DNA of 64,000 bases from Streptomyces vilmorinianum (GTDB taxonomy: Bacteria; Actinomycetota; Actinomycetes; Streptomycetales; Streptomycetaceae), in NCBI RefSeq assembly GCF_005517195.1, contig NZ_CP040244.1, positions 6,156,001 through 6,220,000 of the forward strand, written 5' to 3'. The position numbers were made by a program, and so were the translations under genes. The notes under the pieces are model-generated. The model worked only from the letters and a program-made list of their open reading frames with translations, had not been told where the DNA came from and searched no databases. The number at the start of each line of letters is the position of its first letter. The stretch's first letter is position 1. Shown one piece after another: positions 43,433-52,313 of the stretch.

Positions 43433-44707
43433 TTACCCAACCGGCCTCGGGGTCGCGCCGAGGCTCGCATGGTGCCGCCCCATTTGCTGCGCGAACTCCC
43501 GCCCCTCATTGGTCAGTTCATCGGATTCAAGCAGGATCGCCAATGCCTCGCCCACCTGATCGTGGATATGGTCGAACTGCTGCCCGGCAACGGATCTCCA
43601 CAGGCGCGGCACCCCTTCGGCGGTGGCCGCCCGCCGCCACAGATCGGTCAGGGCGAGATGGGCGTAGGCGCCCTGGAGCACGCCCGCGATGGGGCGCGGA
43701 TCGGTCCGCCAGCCGACCTGGTGCACGGCGGCGGGCCCGGGCCGGTAGAGCGGGACGCACTCGTGCAGCGTGGCCAGCTTGCTGTGGTGCGTCTCGTGGA
43801 CGAGGGTCTCCGCCAGGTCCCGCGCTCCGGCCGGCGGGCTCGTCAGGACGGCGCCGGGGGCGGCGCTCAGGGTGGCCCCGACGGATCGCGGACCGTGGGC
43901 GACGAGCGGGACGACCGCGCGCACGGCCCGGCGGACCTCGGCGGCCCGGCCCGGGTCGGTGCGCCCGAGGAGGTCCTGGGCGGCGCGCCACCGGGCGGCC
44001 CAGGCGGCGGGGTCGGTGGCCGTGTGCTCGGCCGCGGTACGGGCCGGGCTGCCCACGCCGCCGGGCGGCACCCGGTACGGGTCGAGGTCCTCGAGGCGGG
44101 CCGCTCCGGCGGGCAGGGTGCGCAGCCCGCTCCAGCCGGGGCCGCGGCCGACGAGGGTGCCCCCGCGCCGATCGGCGAGCAGCAGGACGGTGGCGGTGTC
44201 GGGGGTGCCCGCGTCGAGGACGTACGTACCGGCGGAGCGGGTGGTGATCCGGGCCCGCCGCCCGGCCACCCGCGCGCGTCCGACGCCGGGCAGCGAGAGG
44301 AGCCCGCCGGGGGTGTCCAGAGTGACGTCGAGGAGGCCGCCCGCGCGCAGGGCGGCGGTGACGGCGAGGTTCTCCAGCCAGGCGAGGTGCCGGTCGAGGG
44401 CGGGCCCGGCGGGCTCGGCGAGCGCGGCGGCCAGCCACGCCCCGGTCATCGGGTAGTCGAGGACGTCGCGGACGACGGCGGGGTGGCCGCGCTCGACCCG
44501 TTCGAGGAGGTGCCAGGCCTCCCGGAAGCGCCGGAGCACGCCGGGGGCGACGGCCTCACGGTGGCGCTCGACCCGGACGAGCAGGGCCTTGAGGAGCAGC
44601 AGGCGTCGGGCCCGCAGCGCGGAGCCCAGGGCGGAGAGGCCGGCCGGAGCGGGGCGGGTGCGGGCCAGTGCGGTGAAGACCGCCGTGGGCAGGGGCGTGG
44701 GGCTCAT
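43433..44707 (-). CDS. HExxH-motif putative peptide-modifying enzyme
   Basis: This 424-residue protein contains HETHH (His304-Glu305-x2-His308) in a helix LAETLVHETHHSKLATL, followed by an acidic segment. It matches the HExxH putative peptide-modification family (TIGR04267), recently assigned to 2-oxoglutarate-dependent peptide beta-hydroxylases in some RiPP pathways. In FxSxx-COOH loci the domain is often fused to the radical SAM enzyme FxsB; here it is free-standing and no radical SAM gene is present. The ATG at 44707 follows GGGAGCC. The proposed substrate is the 62-residue peptide encoded directly upstream. Confidence 0.85.
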   Translation of the reverse strand: MSPTPLPTAVFTALARTRPAPAGLSALGSALRARRLLLLKALLVRVERHREAVAPGVLRRFREAWHLLERVERGHPAVVRDVLDYPMTGAWLAAALAEPAGPALDRHLAWLENLAVTAALRAGGLLDVTLDTPGGLLSLPGVGRARVAGRRARITTRSAGTYVLDAGTPDTATVLLLADRRGGTLVGRGPGWSGLRTLPAGAARLEDLDPYRVPPGGVGSPARTAAEHTATDPAAWAARWRAAQDLLGRTDPGRAAEVRRAVRAVVPLVAHGPRSVGATLSAAPGAVLTSPPAGARDLAETLVHETHHSKLATLHECVPLYRPGPAAVHQVGWRTDPRPIAGVLQGAYAHLALTDLWRRAATAEGVPRLWRSVAGQQFDHIHDQVGEALAILLESDELTNEGREFAQQMGRHHASLGATPRPVG

Positions 44708-44797
44708 CCCCGGCTCCCCGGACAGGACCGTGGCCGGCGGCGGCCGGATGTGACCGGAAACGTGCGGTCGCCACGCACCTGTCGGCCGTCGTGCGGC

Positions 44798-44986
44798 CTA
44801 GTCGGACTCGACCCAGGACTCGCCGAGTTCACGCGGTTGCCGGAGCACCCGCTCGACGGCGGCCACCAGCTCCGGATCGTCCATGAAGCGCAGGGTCCGC
44901 AGGTCCACGGCCGCGAGATCGGGCAGGTGCGGAGGCTGACCGTTGTCCCGGTCGACACCGGTAACCCGCTCCGTTTGCTCCAACAC
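44798..44986 (-). CDS. Candidate precursor peptide, FxSxx-COOH-like, 62 aa
   Basis: The GTG start is preceded by GAGGAGGAG at good spacing, and codon bias is coding-like. The leader-like segment LPDLAAVDLRTLRFMDDPEL resembles the conserved part of FxSxx-COOH peptides (Pro-Asp-Leu, then helix). The C-terminus is ...ESWVESD, so the Phe-x-Ser-x-x tail is absent: Trp stands at -5 where Phe is usual and Ser is at -2, not -3. It lies 90 bp upstream of the HExxH gene on the same strand. The core to be modified may therefore be Trp, Asp or Ser of this tail. Role as substrate is inferred. Confidence 0.75.
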   Translation of the reverse strand: MLEQTERVTGVDRDNGQPPHLPDLAAVDLRTLRFMDDPELVAAVERVLRQPRELGESWVESD

Positions 44987-45124
44987 CCTCGGCTCCTCCT
45001 CACCGGCGCCTGTCCCCCACGGTCGTAGCGGCGGAGCGGTTCTTCCCGACGCCAGGAAGTCAGAAACCCGTTCGACTCAACTGCGCCCATTCACGCCCCC
45101 GTTATCCAGCCGTTTCCCTGCCGC

Positions 45125-48100
45125 CTATCCGGTCGTCTCGCTCCAGGCCCACCAGGGCGGCGCGATCCGGCTCCGTTCGTCGCCCGAGAGCCGCCTCGGA
45201 GGTGACCCTCGTTCCGCGTTCACCTCCGCGAGGAGCGTCCTGGTGCGCTCCACGTCGTCCCAGTCCACCTCGGTCAGGGTGGCCGTCAGCCGCTGCCACT
45301 GCCCGGCCGCGGCCCGCAGCACCGTGCGGGCCCGTTCGGTGCGGCCCATCAGGAGCAGGACGGCTCCTTGAGCGTGCAACGCGCGGGCCCCGGTGACCGT
45401 GCCCGGGGTGGTGCCGTGGGCGGATCGGGCGTCCTCCCAGGACCGTTCGTATGCGGTGAGCGCGTCGCCGAGCGAGCCGTCCCGGGTCGCCTCGCTCAAC
45501 TCCAGTCTCACCCGTCCCAGTTGGAGCCACACCTCGGAACTCAGGGCGGGATCCTTCGTGATCCGAGCGGACTGTTCGAGGAGGTGGCGGCTCTCGTACA
45601 GGTCGGGCAGGAAGCCGGCGCGGTGGAAGCGCAGGGCCAGCACGCTGCCGATCAGTATCCGCGCCCGCGCGCGGCCGGGGGCCCCGGCGGGAAGCCGTGT
45701 GAGGGCCTCGCGCAGCACGCTCTCGGCCCGGTCGACGGGTGCCTGGCCGGGGGCCGCCGCGGCGCGGCGCATCAGGGACTCGCCCCAGGACATCAGGATC
45801 CGTCCGCCCTGGTCGCCCTCGGCCGGAGCCAGCAGCGTCGCCTCCTCGTAGGCCGCGTCCGCGGCCGGGCCGTCGCCGGTCCGGTCGTACAGCCGGGCGC
45901 GGGCGGTGGTCCAGCGCAGGCGCAGGGAGACGGAGTCGCCGAGGAGTTCCCCGGCCCGGTCGAGCACGGGGACCGTCTCGGCCGGGTCGGCGGCGGCCAG
46001 GTGCAGGGCGTCGGCCAGGTCGAGCAGGGCGGGGCCGGTCTCCAGGAGCCGTACGGCGGTGGTGAGTTCGACTGCCGCGCCGGGGCCGTCGCCGCGGGCG
46101 AGCAACAGGCGGCCGCGGCGCAGATGGCGGGTGTGGCGGTGGGTCCCGGGCCAGTCCTCCGCGTCCGCGTCCAGGGAGGCGAGGGCGGCGTCCAGGTGCC
46201 GGGGCTCGCCGGTGTGGCGCCACAGGGCGTGGTGGACGACGGCCAGTTCGAGGCGGGCCTCGGCCCATGCGTCGCTGCCCGGCTCGGCCGGCTCCGCGGC
46301 CCGCTCCAGCTCGGCCACGGCGCGGGTCAGCAGCTCGTGCCGGCGGGGAGTGCCCCGTACGGCGGCGGTGTCGGCCTCGGCGTAGAGGACCCTGCCGAGG
46401 ACGATCCCCGCCCGTACGGGCTCCCCCGGCAGGGCGGCCTCGGCCCGTTCGCGGGCGACGGCGAGCAGCGAGGGGTCGGACTGGCTGCGCCACTGGCCGA
46501 GCAGGCGTTCCGCCTCGGCGAGGGGCTCGGGCGTGACCAGGTCGGGGTGGTAGAAGCGGAGCACGCGCGCGGGGATGCGGGCGAAGAGCTCCGGCTCGGC
46601 GCCGAGCGGCCCGGTCGGCTCGTCCGTGTCGTCCTCGGAGAGCCCGGGGATCTCCGGCTCGTCGGCGTGGGTGTCGTCGGCAGGCTGGCCGGCGAGGCGG
46701 GCGGCGGCGAGGGCCGGGAAGTTGCGCATGCCCTGCCCGAAGTTGCGCTCCACGTACTCGGAGCAGTGCTTGAGCACGAGGGCGGCGGCGCTGCGGTCCA
46801 GTGAGGCGAGCAGCTGGTGCTGCACGCCGGGCGAGTAGCTGAAGCAGGGGTACGGGGTGGGCCCGGGCAGTTGGCGCAGGAGGCCGCTCAGCAGGACCTC
46901 GGCGAGCTCCATGGGGCCGGTGTCGGGCAGCATCGCGCGCTGCACCAGCTGCATGACGGGCAGGGCGAGCGGGGCGGCGGCGAGATGGACGGCGAGCCGG
47001 AGGGCCCCGGGCGAGGCCCCGGCGCTGAACGCGCGCAGCAGGTCGGCGTCCCGCCGCGCGGCGGTCACCGCTCCCGCGTCGGTGCGCCCGTCGGTGTGTC
47101 CGCCGTCCCGCAGTGACGTGCCGGAGTCGATCCAGGCCGCCCAGCCGGGCACCGCGCCCGCGCCGTGGCCGTCGAACAGCCGCGCCCAGGAGGCGAAGGC
47201 CTCCGGGGTGGGCGTGAGCACGGGCACCGCGCGGCTGCCCGGGGGGACGGGCTCCCAGGGCTCCTCGTCGGGCTGGAAGTCGATGTGCCCGGCCGGGCCC
47301 GCGGGGCGCAGCAGGGTGCCAGGTTCGACGGTCAGCGCGGTGCGGGGCCACAGGCGCGGGGGCAGCGGCTGGACGACGGCGAGCGGCGACCGGCGGGGCC
47401 ACTGGTGGATGAACCGCTGGGCGGCGCCGCGCCGCCACAGCGGTCCCACGCAGTCGCTGACGATCAGCGTGAGGCGGCGGCCCGTGGGGTCGTGGAGCTG
47501 GTCGGCGGGGCGCAGCCGGGGCCGGCCGTCCGAGCCCGAGGTGGTGGTGACGAGCGGCGGGCCCTCGCCGGTGTCGTACAGGCGGTGGACCTGGACGTCC
47601 CGGAAGGCTCCCGACTGCTGGCAGGCCTGGCGCAGTTCCTCCAGCATCCGGTCCCAGACGACCATGGCGGGGCCGGTGTCCATGAGGAGCTGGATGTCGG
47701 GGCGGCGGCCCGCGGCCGGGCGCAGGACGGGGAGGAGGAGGCCTGCGGCGGCGCTGCGCTCGGCGGTCGCCTCCTCGTCGAGGAGGCCCTCGCCGTCCCG
47801 GTGGGGGAACAGGGCGTACCGGCGCAGCGGGCGCAGCGCCTTCTGCAGCCCGAGGAGTCCGGGCAGGGCGTTGGCGCCGGGGGCGCGGACGGGCAGGGCG
47901 GCGCAGCCGTCCGCGGCCCGGCCGCCGGCGGTCCGGGTCCCCGCGGTCCGGGCGCCGGCGGTCCGGGTGCCGCCGGAGCGCATGTGGAGGGAGACGGACT
48001 CGGGGGCGCGGGTCGTGTCGTGGTCGGTCGGGGCGAGGTCGCGGTCGGGGCCGGGGCCGGAGTCAGGGCCGGAGTCGGTGTCGGTGGCCGCCGGATCGGG

Positions 48101-48301
48101 CCCGTCGCCGGTGGCCGAAACTCGCCCCTCGCCGGTCCGTTCGGGGTCGTCCGGGTCCGGCGGCCGGCCGTGCTCGGCGTCCGGGGACGCCCGCGGCAGC
48201 CACTGCGCCAGCCAGACGGCGTCCGCCATCTCCTCGGCGGTCGGGTCCTGGCCACCGGCCCGCAGTCTGCGGGTGAGCTCTTCCAGATGCATCCGGTGCA
48301 T
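45125..48301 (-). CDS. SAV_2336-type vWA-like/TPR protein of the VMAP conflict system
   Basis: This 1058-residue protein starts with a short helical domain (EELTRRLRAGG), then a disordered Asp/Pro/Gly region, a degenerate vWA-like domain (about 195-370, with LLMDTGPAMVVWD in place of a full MIDAS, and LTLIVSDCVGPLW), a helical section and a long TPR-like solenoid (about 640-1020). It matches SAV_2336 N-terminal-domain proteins, which occur with MoxR ATPases. The vWA part would bind the MoxR ring and target it. GTG/ATG alternatives exist; ATG 48301 has GAGGTGATGG upstream. It follows the MoxR gene by 7 bp. Confidence 0.85.
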   Translation of the reverse strand: MHRMHLEELTRRLRAGGQDPTAEEMADAVWLAQWLPRASPDAEHGRPPDPDDPERTGEGRVSATGDGPDPAATDTDSGPDSGPGPDRDLAPTDHDTTRAPESVSLHMRSGGTRTAGARTAGTRTAGGRAADGCAALPVRAPGANALPGLLGLQKALRPLRRYALFPHRDGEGLLDEEATAERSAAAGLLLPVLRPAAGRRPDIQLLMDTGPAMVVWDRMLEELRQACQQSGAFRDVQVHRLYDTGEGPPLVTTTSGSDGRPRLRPADQLHDPTGRRLTLIVSDCVGPLWRRGAAQRFIHQWPRRSPLAVVQPLPPRLWPRTALTVEPGTLLRPAGPAGHIDFQPDEEPWEPVPPGSRAVPVLTPTPEAFASWARLFDGHGAGAVPGWAAWIDSGTSLRDGGHTDGRTDAGAVTAARRDADLLRAFSAGASPGALRLAVHLAAAPLALPVMQLVQRAMLPDTGPMELAEVLLSGLLRQLPGPTPYPCFSYSPGVQHQLLASLDRSAAALVLKHCSEYVERNFGQGMRNFPALAAARLAGQPADDTHADEPEIPGLSEDDTDEPTGPLGAEPELFARIPARVLRFYHPDLVTPEPLAEAERLLGQWRSQSDPSLLAVARERAEAALPGEPVRAGIVLGRVLYAEADTAAVRGTPRRHELLTRAVAELERAAEPAEPGSDAWAEARLELAVVHHALWRHTGEPRHLDAALASLDADAEDWPGTHRHTRHLRRGRLLLARGDGPGAAVELTTAVRLLETGPALLDLADALHLAAADPAETVPVLDRAGELLGDSVSLRLRWTTARARLYDRTGDGPAADAAYEEATLLAPAEGDQGGRILMSWGESLMRRAAAAPGQAPVDRAESVLREALTRLPAGAPGRARARILIGSVLALRFHRAGFLPDLYESRHLLEQSARITKDPALSSEVWLQLGRVRLELSEATRDGSLGDALTAYERSWEDARSAHGTTPGTVTGARALHAQGAVLLLMGRTERARTVLRAAAGQWQRLTATLTEVDWDDVERTRTLLAEVNAERGSPPRRLSGDERSRIAPPWWAWSETTG

Positions 48302-48308
48302 CCGGCCA

Positions 48309-49325
48309 TCACCTCGGCTGATCGAGCGGCTGCATGAGCATGTCCGCGATGCGTTCCCTGGTCACCCGCTCGGTGCGGGGGGCGTGCTGGGTCAGGTAGA
48401 GAGCGTTGAGCAGCTGGTCGGTGGCGATGACCTCGCCGGGCTCCCGGTTCAGGAAGCGGCCGACCAGGCCCTGGCCGGCCTCGTCGGCGGCGGCCTCCGT
48501 CCCGAGGTGTGCCTCGATCATGGCGCCGAGCTGCTCCTCGCCCGGCGGTTCCAGCTCCAGGCGGATGCAGCGGCGCAACAGGGCGGCGGGGAAGTCCCGT
48601 TCGCCGTTGGAGGTGAGCACGATGAACGGGAAGGTCGTACAGCGGATTCTGCCGCCCTGCACGGGGACCTTGCGGCCGTCGTCGGTGAGCACCTCGACGA
48701 CCGGTTCCCGGTCGGCGAGCCGTTCCAGCTCGGGGATGGCGAACTCGCCCTCCTCCAAGGCGTTCAGCAGGTCGTTCGGCAGGTCGAGGTCGCTCTTGTC
48801 GAGCTCGTCGATGAGCAGGACGCGGGGCAGTTCGGAGGGGAGCAGCGCGGTGCCGAGCGGGCCGAGCCTGATGTACGAGCCGATGCCGGCCGGGGCCGCG
48901 GCCGCCGAGCCGGGCGATCCCGCCTGGGCCCGTTCCAGCTGGACGTCCTGGAGGCGGCCGATGGCGTCGTAGCGGTAGAGCCCGTCCTGGAGGGTCGTCC
49001 GGCTGACGATCGGCCAGCGCAGCACCCGGCCGAGGCGCAGCTCGTGGGCGACGGCGTGGGCGAGGGTGGACTTGCCGGTGCCGGGGTTGCCGGTGACCAG
49101 GAGCGGCCTGCGCAGATACAGGGCGGCGTTGACGGCGTCGGTCTCGGCGGGGCGCGGGTGGTGGTTCTGGACGAGCCGCCGCCGTACGCCGAGCCGCCGG
49201 TCGGAACCGGCGAGGGTGTCGTCGGCTCCGCCGGCCGAGAAGTCGCGCCACGGCGGCGGCGCGGGCAGGCGCTGTATCTCGTCGTGAGGATGGCCGGCAC
49301 CACGGTAGATCCGCCAATCGTTCAC
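48309..49325 (-). CDS. MoxR-family AAA+ ATPase
   Basis: This 338-residue AAA+ protein has Walker A GNPGTGKST (79-87), Walker B VLLIDELDKSD (169-179), sensor 1 FIVLTSN and arginine finger region LLRRCIRL. MoxR ATPases remodel or activate partner proteins and typically pair with vWA proteins, here the SAV_2336-type gene 7 bp downstream. Together with the trypsin-VMAP gene upstream they form the ternary vWA-MoxR-VMAP arrangement. GTG start with AGGAGG upstream. Confidence 0.93.
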   Translation of the reverse strand: MNDWRIYRGAGHPHDEIQRLPAPPPWRDFSAGGADDTLAGSDRRLGVRRRLVQNHHPRPAETDAVNAALYLRRPLLVTGNPGTGKSTLAHAVAHELRLGRVLRWPIVSRTTLQDGLYRYDAIGRLQDVQLERAQAGSPGSAAAAPAGIGSYIRLGPLGTALLPSELPRVLLIDELDKSDLDLPNDLLNALEEGEFAIPELERLADREPVVEVLTDDGRKVPVQGGRIRCTTFPFIVLTSNGERDFPAALLRRCIRLELEPPGEEQLGAMIEAHLGTEAAADEAGQGLVGRFLNREPGEVIATDQLLNALYLTQHAPRTERVTRERIADMLMQPLDQPR

Positions 49326-49503
49326 GATGAACTCCTCCTGGCTGTCGTGGCATGGCGCGGTGTGGTGGCGTGGCGTGCTGGCGCGGCGTTCCGGGGCGGG
49401 CGGCGTGCTGGGGTACGAGGGCCGGATCCGTCGAAGGTACCGCCCGGTTGCCGGGGCTGCCGACGCTCAATCCGGACCGTTTGTCCGGGTGTTCGCCGCC
49501 CGG

Positions 49504-51783
49504 TCACGGGTCCTCCTCACCGAGCAGGGGAGGAACGTACAGCGGCTCGTCGACCAGCGGAGGACGGTCGGGCGGGTCGAGGAGGACGCTCACGTTCTCC
49601 GCCCACGCGTCCGCGGCCCGGTCCCGTGGATCGGCCTCCTCGTCGCCCGCTCTGATCCGCAGGGTGCGGATCGGCCGGTGCAGCCCCTCGGCCCGCCCGG
49701 CCTCGGCGAGCAGGAGACCCGCCTTCTCGTGGAACTCGGCGCAGTCGGTGTGCTGGTGGGCGCTGTGGCGCCACAGGGCGATCGGGTGGCCGGCGGTGAG
49801 CGCCGCGGCCATGGCTCTGAAGCCCTCCCCGCTGCCGACCGGGCCACAGAAGACCGGTACGGAGCCGTTCTCGGCGTCGAGGAGGCGGACGAGGGCCTGT
49901 TTCGGGGTCTCGCGGCGCAAGTGCGGGGTGTGGGCGTCGGGCCCGGCGCCGGGCGCTTCGGCGCGCAGCGGTATCGCCTTGAGCGGTCCCTCCTTCGCGG
50001 CCTGCCAGCGGTCGCGCCACTCGGGCGAGGCGGGGCGGCTGCGGCGGGCGACGTCGCGGATGACGACGATCCGGCGCTGGCCGAGGGTCAGCGCGTGCTC
50101 GTCGACGAGCCGGCCGTCCGCCGAGGGACACCAGGTGTCGAGGGGAAGGTCGAACAGCTCGCGGGGCAACCACGCCTCGACGGCGGCCAGTCGACCGCCG
50201 CTGTCGCCGTGCCGCAGCGCCTCGGCGAGCGGGGCGCACAGAGCCGCGGCCAGCTCCTCGCGCGCCGCTCCGGTCTTCGCGTCGTGCAGCGGGCTGATCG
50301 TCCGGCCGTCGAAGAGGAGGCTCACCTGCCAGTGGTAGCGGGAGCTGTACGGGACGGCGTCGACCCGCACGATCACATCGGCCCGCGCCCCGCGCTCCCG
50401 TACGGCGGTGGTGTCGGGCGGCCCGGCGGGGATCTGGCCCTCGTGGGCCTGGTCTTCGTGGGCCTGGTCTTCGTGCGCCTGGTCTTCGTGGGCCTGGTCT
50501 TCGTGCGCCTGGTCTTCGTGCGCCTGGTCGGCTGGGGCCTGGTCCTCGTGGGCCTGACCGGCTGGGGCCTGGTCCGCGTGGGCCTGGCCGGCTCGGGGCA
50601 GGCCTGCCGGCGCTTCTCCTGCGGTCGCGTGGCCGGGCGTCGCTCCGTCCCCGTCCGGGGCGAGCAGACCGGCGATCTCCTCCTGGATGACCGGGTGGGC
50701 CTCGACGGCCTCGTCCTCGATCCAGTCGGCCAGGCTCCGTACGGCGGGGCTCTCGCCGTGCAGTTCGAGGGTGTGGCGGACGACCTGCGCCGCGTAGAGG
50801 AACACGGCGTTGAGACCGAGGTCCTCGATGGCCTCCTGGGCCGGGTCGCGCAGTTCGTGGAGCAGCCCGACGCCCTCGCGCCAGGTGCGTGGGTCGGCTT
50901 CGAGCACGGACTGGAAGTCCTCGTGCAGGACCCGGCGCTTGACCTCGTCGACGAGGTGCAGCACGTCGCCGGGTCCGGCGGGCGGGGGCAGTTCGGCGAG
51001 ACGCCCGTACAGCTGGATACGGCGACCGGGGCCGACGCCCCGGGTGGTGGGCGGCCGCAGCCGGATCTGCTCCCGGGTCCAGTCGGGTGCTCCGGAGAGG
51101 CGTCGGTAGCGGGCAAGGTGGTGGCGGTCGTGATCGCGCATGACCTCGTGGAGGATCTCGCCGCCGGGCACGTCGTGCAGTTCGCGCAGCGAGGTGATGG
51201 GGACGGCGGCGCCCTCGTCGCGGCCGCGTCCCTTGTTGATACCGATGACGGCGCCCCGGTTCCGGTCGACGACCGGCCCGCCGGACAGGCCCTCCACGGG
51301 TAACGTCCAGCGCAGCAGGAGCGCTCCGCCGTCGGCTCCGTGCGCCTCGCCGACGGCCTGGCGGATCCCGAGGCCGCCGGCCTGCAGGGACCAGCCGTGC
51401 AGGCTGACGTCGATGGGCCGGGTGATGACGGGCGGGCGTTCGCTGAGGCGTACGCAGGAGACGTCGCGGGCCTCGGGGACGTGGACGAGGGCGATGTCGG
51501 GGAAGTCCCAGCGGTCGGGCTCCCGTTCGGGCGGGTCGGGGTGCGGCTTGGCCAGGACCACCTGGCCGGTGGCCGATCCGCCCTGCCAGGTCACGCCGAC
51601 GGCCCGCTCGTGTCTCCACACCGCGCTTCCCCCCTTGGCCACGACGTGCGCGCAGGTCAGCACCCAGGCGGGGGCGATGAAGAAGCCGGTGCCCCAGTAC
51701 CGGTCGCCGCCCCGCTCATACCCATCGGCGGGATCGGAGATGCGCACCAGTGCAGGGCGCACCAGAGCGTCGAGGGCGCTCAT
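49504..51783 (-). CDS. Trypsin-like protease-VMAP fusion (vWA-MoxR-associated protein)
   Basis: This 759-residue protein has an N-terminal trypsin-like domain with intact triad His46 (TCAHVV), Asp96 (FPDIAL) and Ser167 (GLSGGP). There is no signal peptide, so it acts inside the cell. A helical middle domain (about 215-370) follows, then ten imperfect five-residue repeats AHEDQ/APADQ (399-450) and a C-terminal VMAP-C-type domain (about 465-755). In VMAP systems the effector protease is controlled by the NTPase and vWA partners. ATG start overlaps the Trypco1 gene stop by 4 bp. The repeat is encoded by 15-bp tandem units. Confidence 0.9.
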   Translation of the reverse strand: MSALDALVRPALVRISDPADGYERGGDRYWGTGFFIAPAWVLTCAHVVAKGGSAVWRHERAVGVTWQGGSATGQVVLAKPHPDPPEREPDRWDFPDIALVHVPEARDVSCVRLSERPPVITRPIDVSLHGWSLQAGGLGIRQAVGEAHGADGGALLLRWTLPVEGLSGGPVVDRNRGAVIGINKGRGRDEGAAVPITSLRELHDVPGGEILHEVMRDHDRHHLARYRRLSGAPDWTREQIRLRPPTTRGVGPGRRIQLYGRLAELPPPAGPGDVLHLVDEVKRRVLHEDFQSVLEADPRTWREGVGLLHELRDPAQEAIEDLGLNAVFLYAAQVVRHTLELHGESPAVRSLADWIEDEAVEAHPVIQEEIAGLLAPDGDGATPGHATAGEAPAGLPRAGQAHADQAPAGQAHEDQAPADQAHEDQAHEDQAHEDQAHEDQAHEDQAHEGQIPAGPPDTTAVRERGARADVIVRVDAVPYSSRYHWQVSLLFDGRTISPLHDAKTGAAREELAAALCAPLAEALRHGDSGGRLAAVEAWLPRELFDLPLDTWCPSADGRLVDEHALTLGQRRIVVIRDVARRSRPASPEWRDRWQAAKEGPLKAIPLRAEAPGAGPDAHTPHLRRETPKQALVRLLDAENGSVPVFCGPVGSGEGFRAMAAALTAGHPIALWRHSAHQHTDCAEFHEKAGLLLAEAGRAEGLHRPIRTLRIRAGDEEADPRDRAADAWAENVSVLLDPPDRPPLVDEPLYVPPLLGEEDP
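50434..50589. repeat. 15-bp tandem repeat encoding HEDQA linker, ten units
   Basis: Ten 15-bp units in the trypsin-VMAP gene encode AHEDQ with APADQ, APAGQ and AHADQ variants near one end. The more uniform copies at the other end suggest recent expansion. The tract separates the helical middle domain from VMAP-C, so repeat number would set linker length. Confidence 0.9.
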
Positions 51784-52217
51784 ACGGCGCCATCGGCCGC
51801 CGGGGCGGTCGTGGGCGGGGGCGCGGCGCCGGGCGCGCCCTGGGCGGGGATCGACGCGGCGGTCGCGGGCGGGGCCCCCGCAGGCTGCGGTCCCGGTTCG
51901 GTCCAGGTCAGGGAGACCGAGATCGATGCCGTACCGCCGCCGTCCGCGAGGACGCCGATCACCTTGCCCGCCTGCGCGGACAGTTCGATGCCGAAGCTGA
52001 CGGCGACCTCGACCGGTGCCTGCGGGTCGAGCCCCGCCCGCAGCGAGCCGACCACCCCCCGTACGACATCGGTGAGTCCCCCGGCCATCGAGACGACCCG
52101 GTCGCCGATGCCGGTGTCCGTGAAGCCGCCGCCCTGGTCGAGTTCGTCGGGCTCACTGATCCTGGCCCACACAGGCGTGCCGTCGTCCAGTCGTATACGA
52201 GCGATCCCATGCGTCAC
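51780..52217 (-). CDS. Trypco1/CU044_2847-family protein
   Basis: This 145-residue protein begins with IARIRLDDGTPVWARI and continues with FTDTGIGDRVV and VEVAVSFGIELSAQAGKVIG, the pattern of trypsin-co-occurring domain 1 (CU044_2847 family, Trypco1). The last 35 residues are a Pro/Ala tail. Such domains accompany trypsin-like effectors in conflict systems and may be regulators or targets. The GTG at 52217 follows a GGGGAGCGGGGGG tract; an upstream ATG/GTG extension has weaker support. It is the first gene of the operon with the trypsin-VMAP gene (4-bp overlap). Confidence 0.87.
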   Translation of the reverse strand: MTHGIARIRLDDGTPVWARISEPDELDQGGGFTDTGIGDRVVSMAGGLTDVVRGVVGSLRAGLDPQAPVEVAVSFGIELSAQAGKVIGVLADGGGTASISVSLTWTEPGPQPAGAPPATAASIPAQGAPGAAPPPTTAPAADGAV

Positions 52218-52313
52218 AGCGGCCCCCCGCTCCCCGAAACGATGATGAAGAAGGCTAATCGCTGCCGCTGACAAGCGCGAGGGGCCGTCGGCACCACGGC
52301 CTATCCTGATCGC

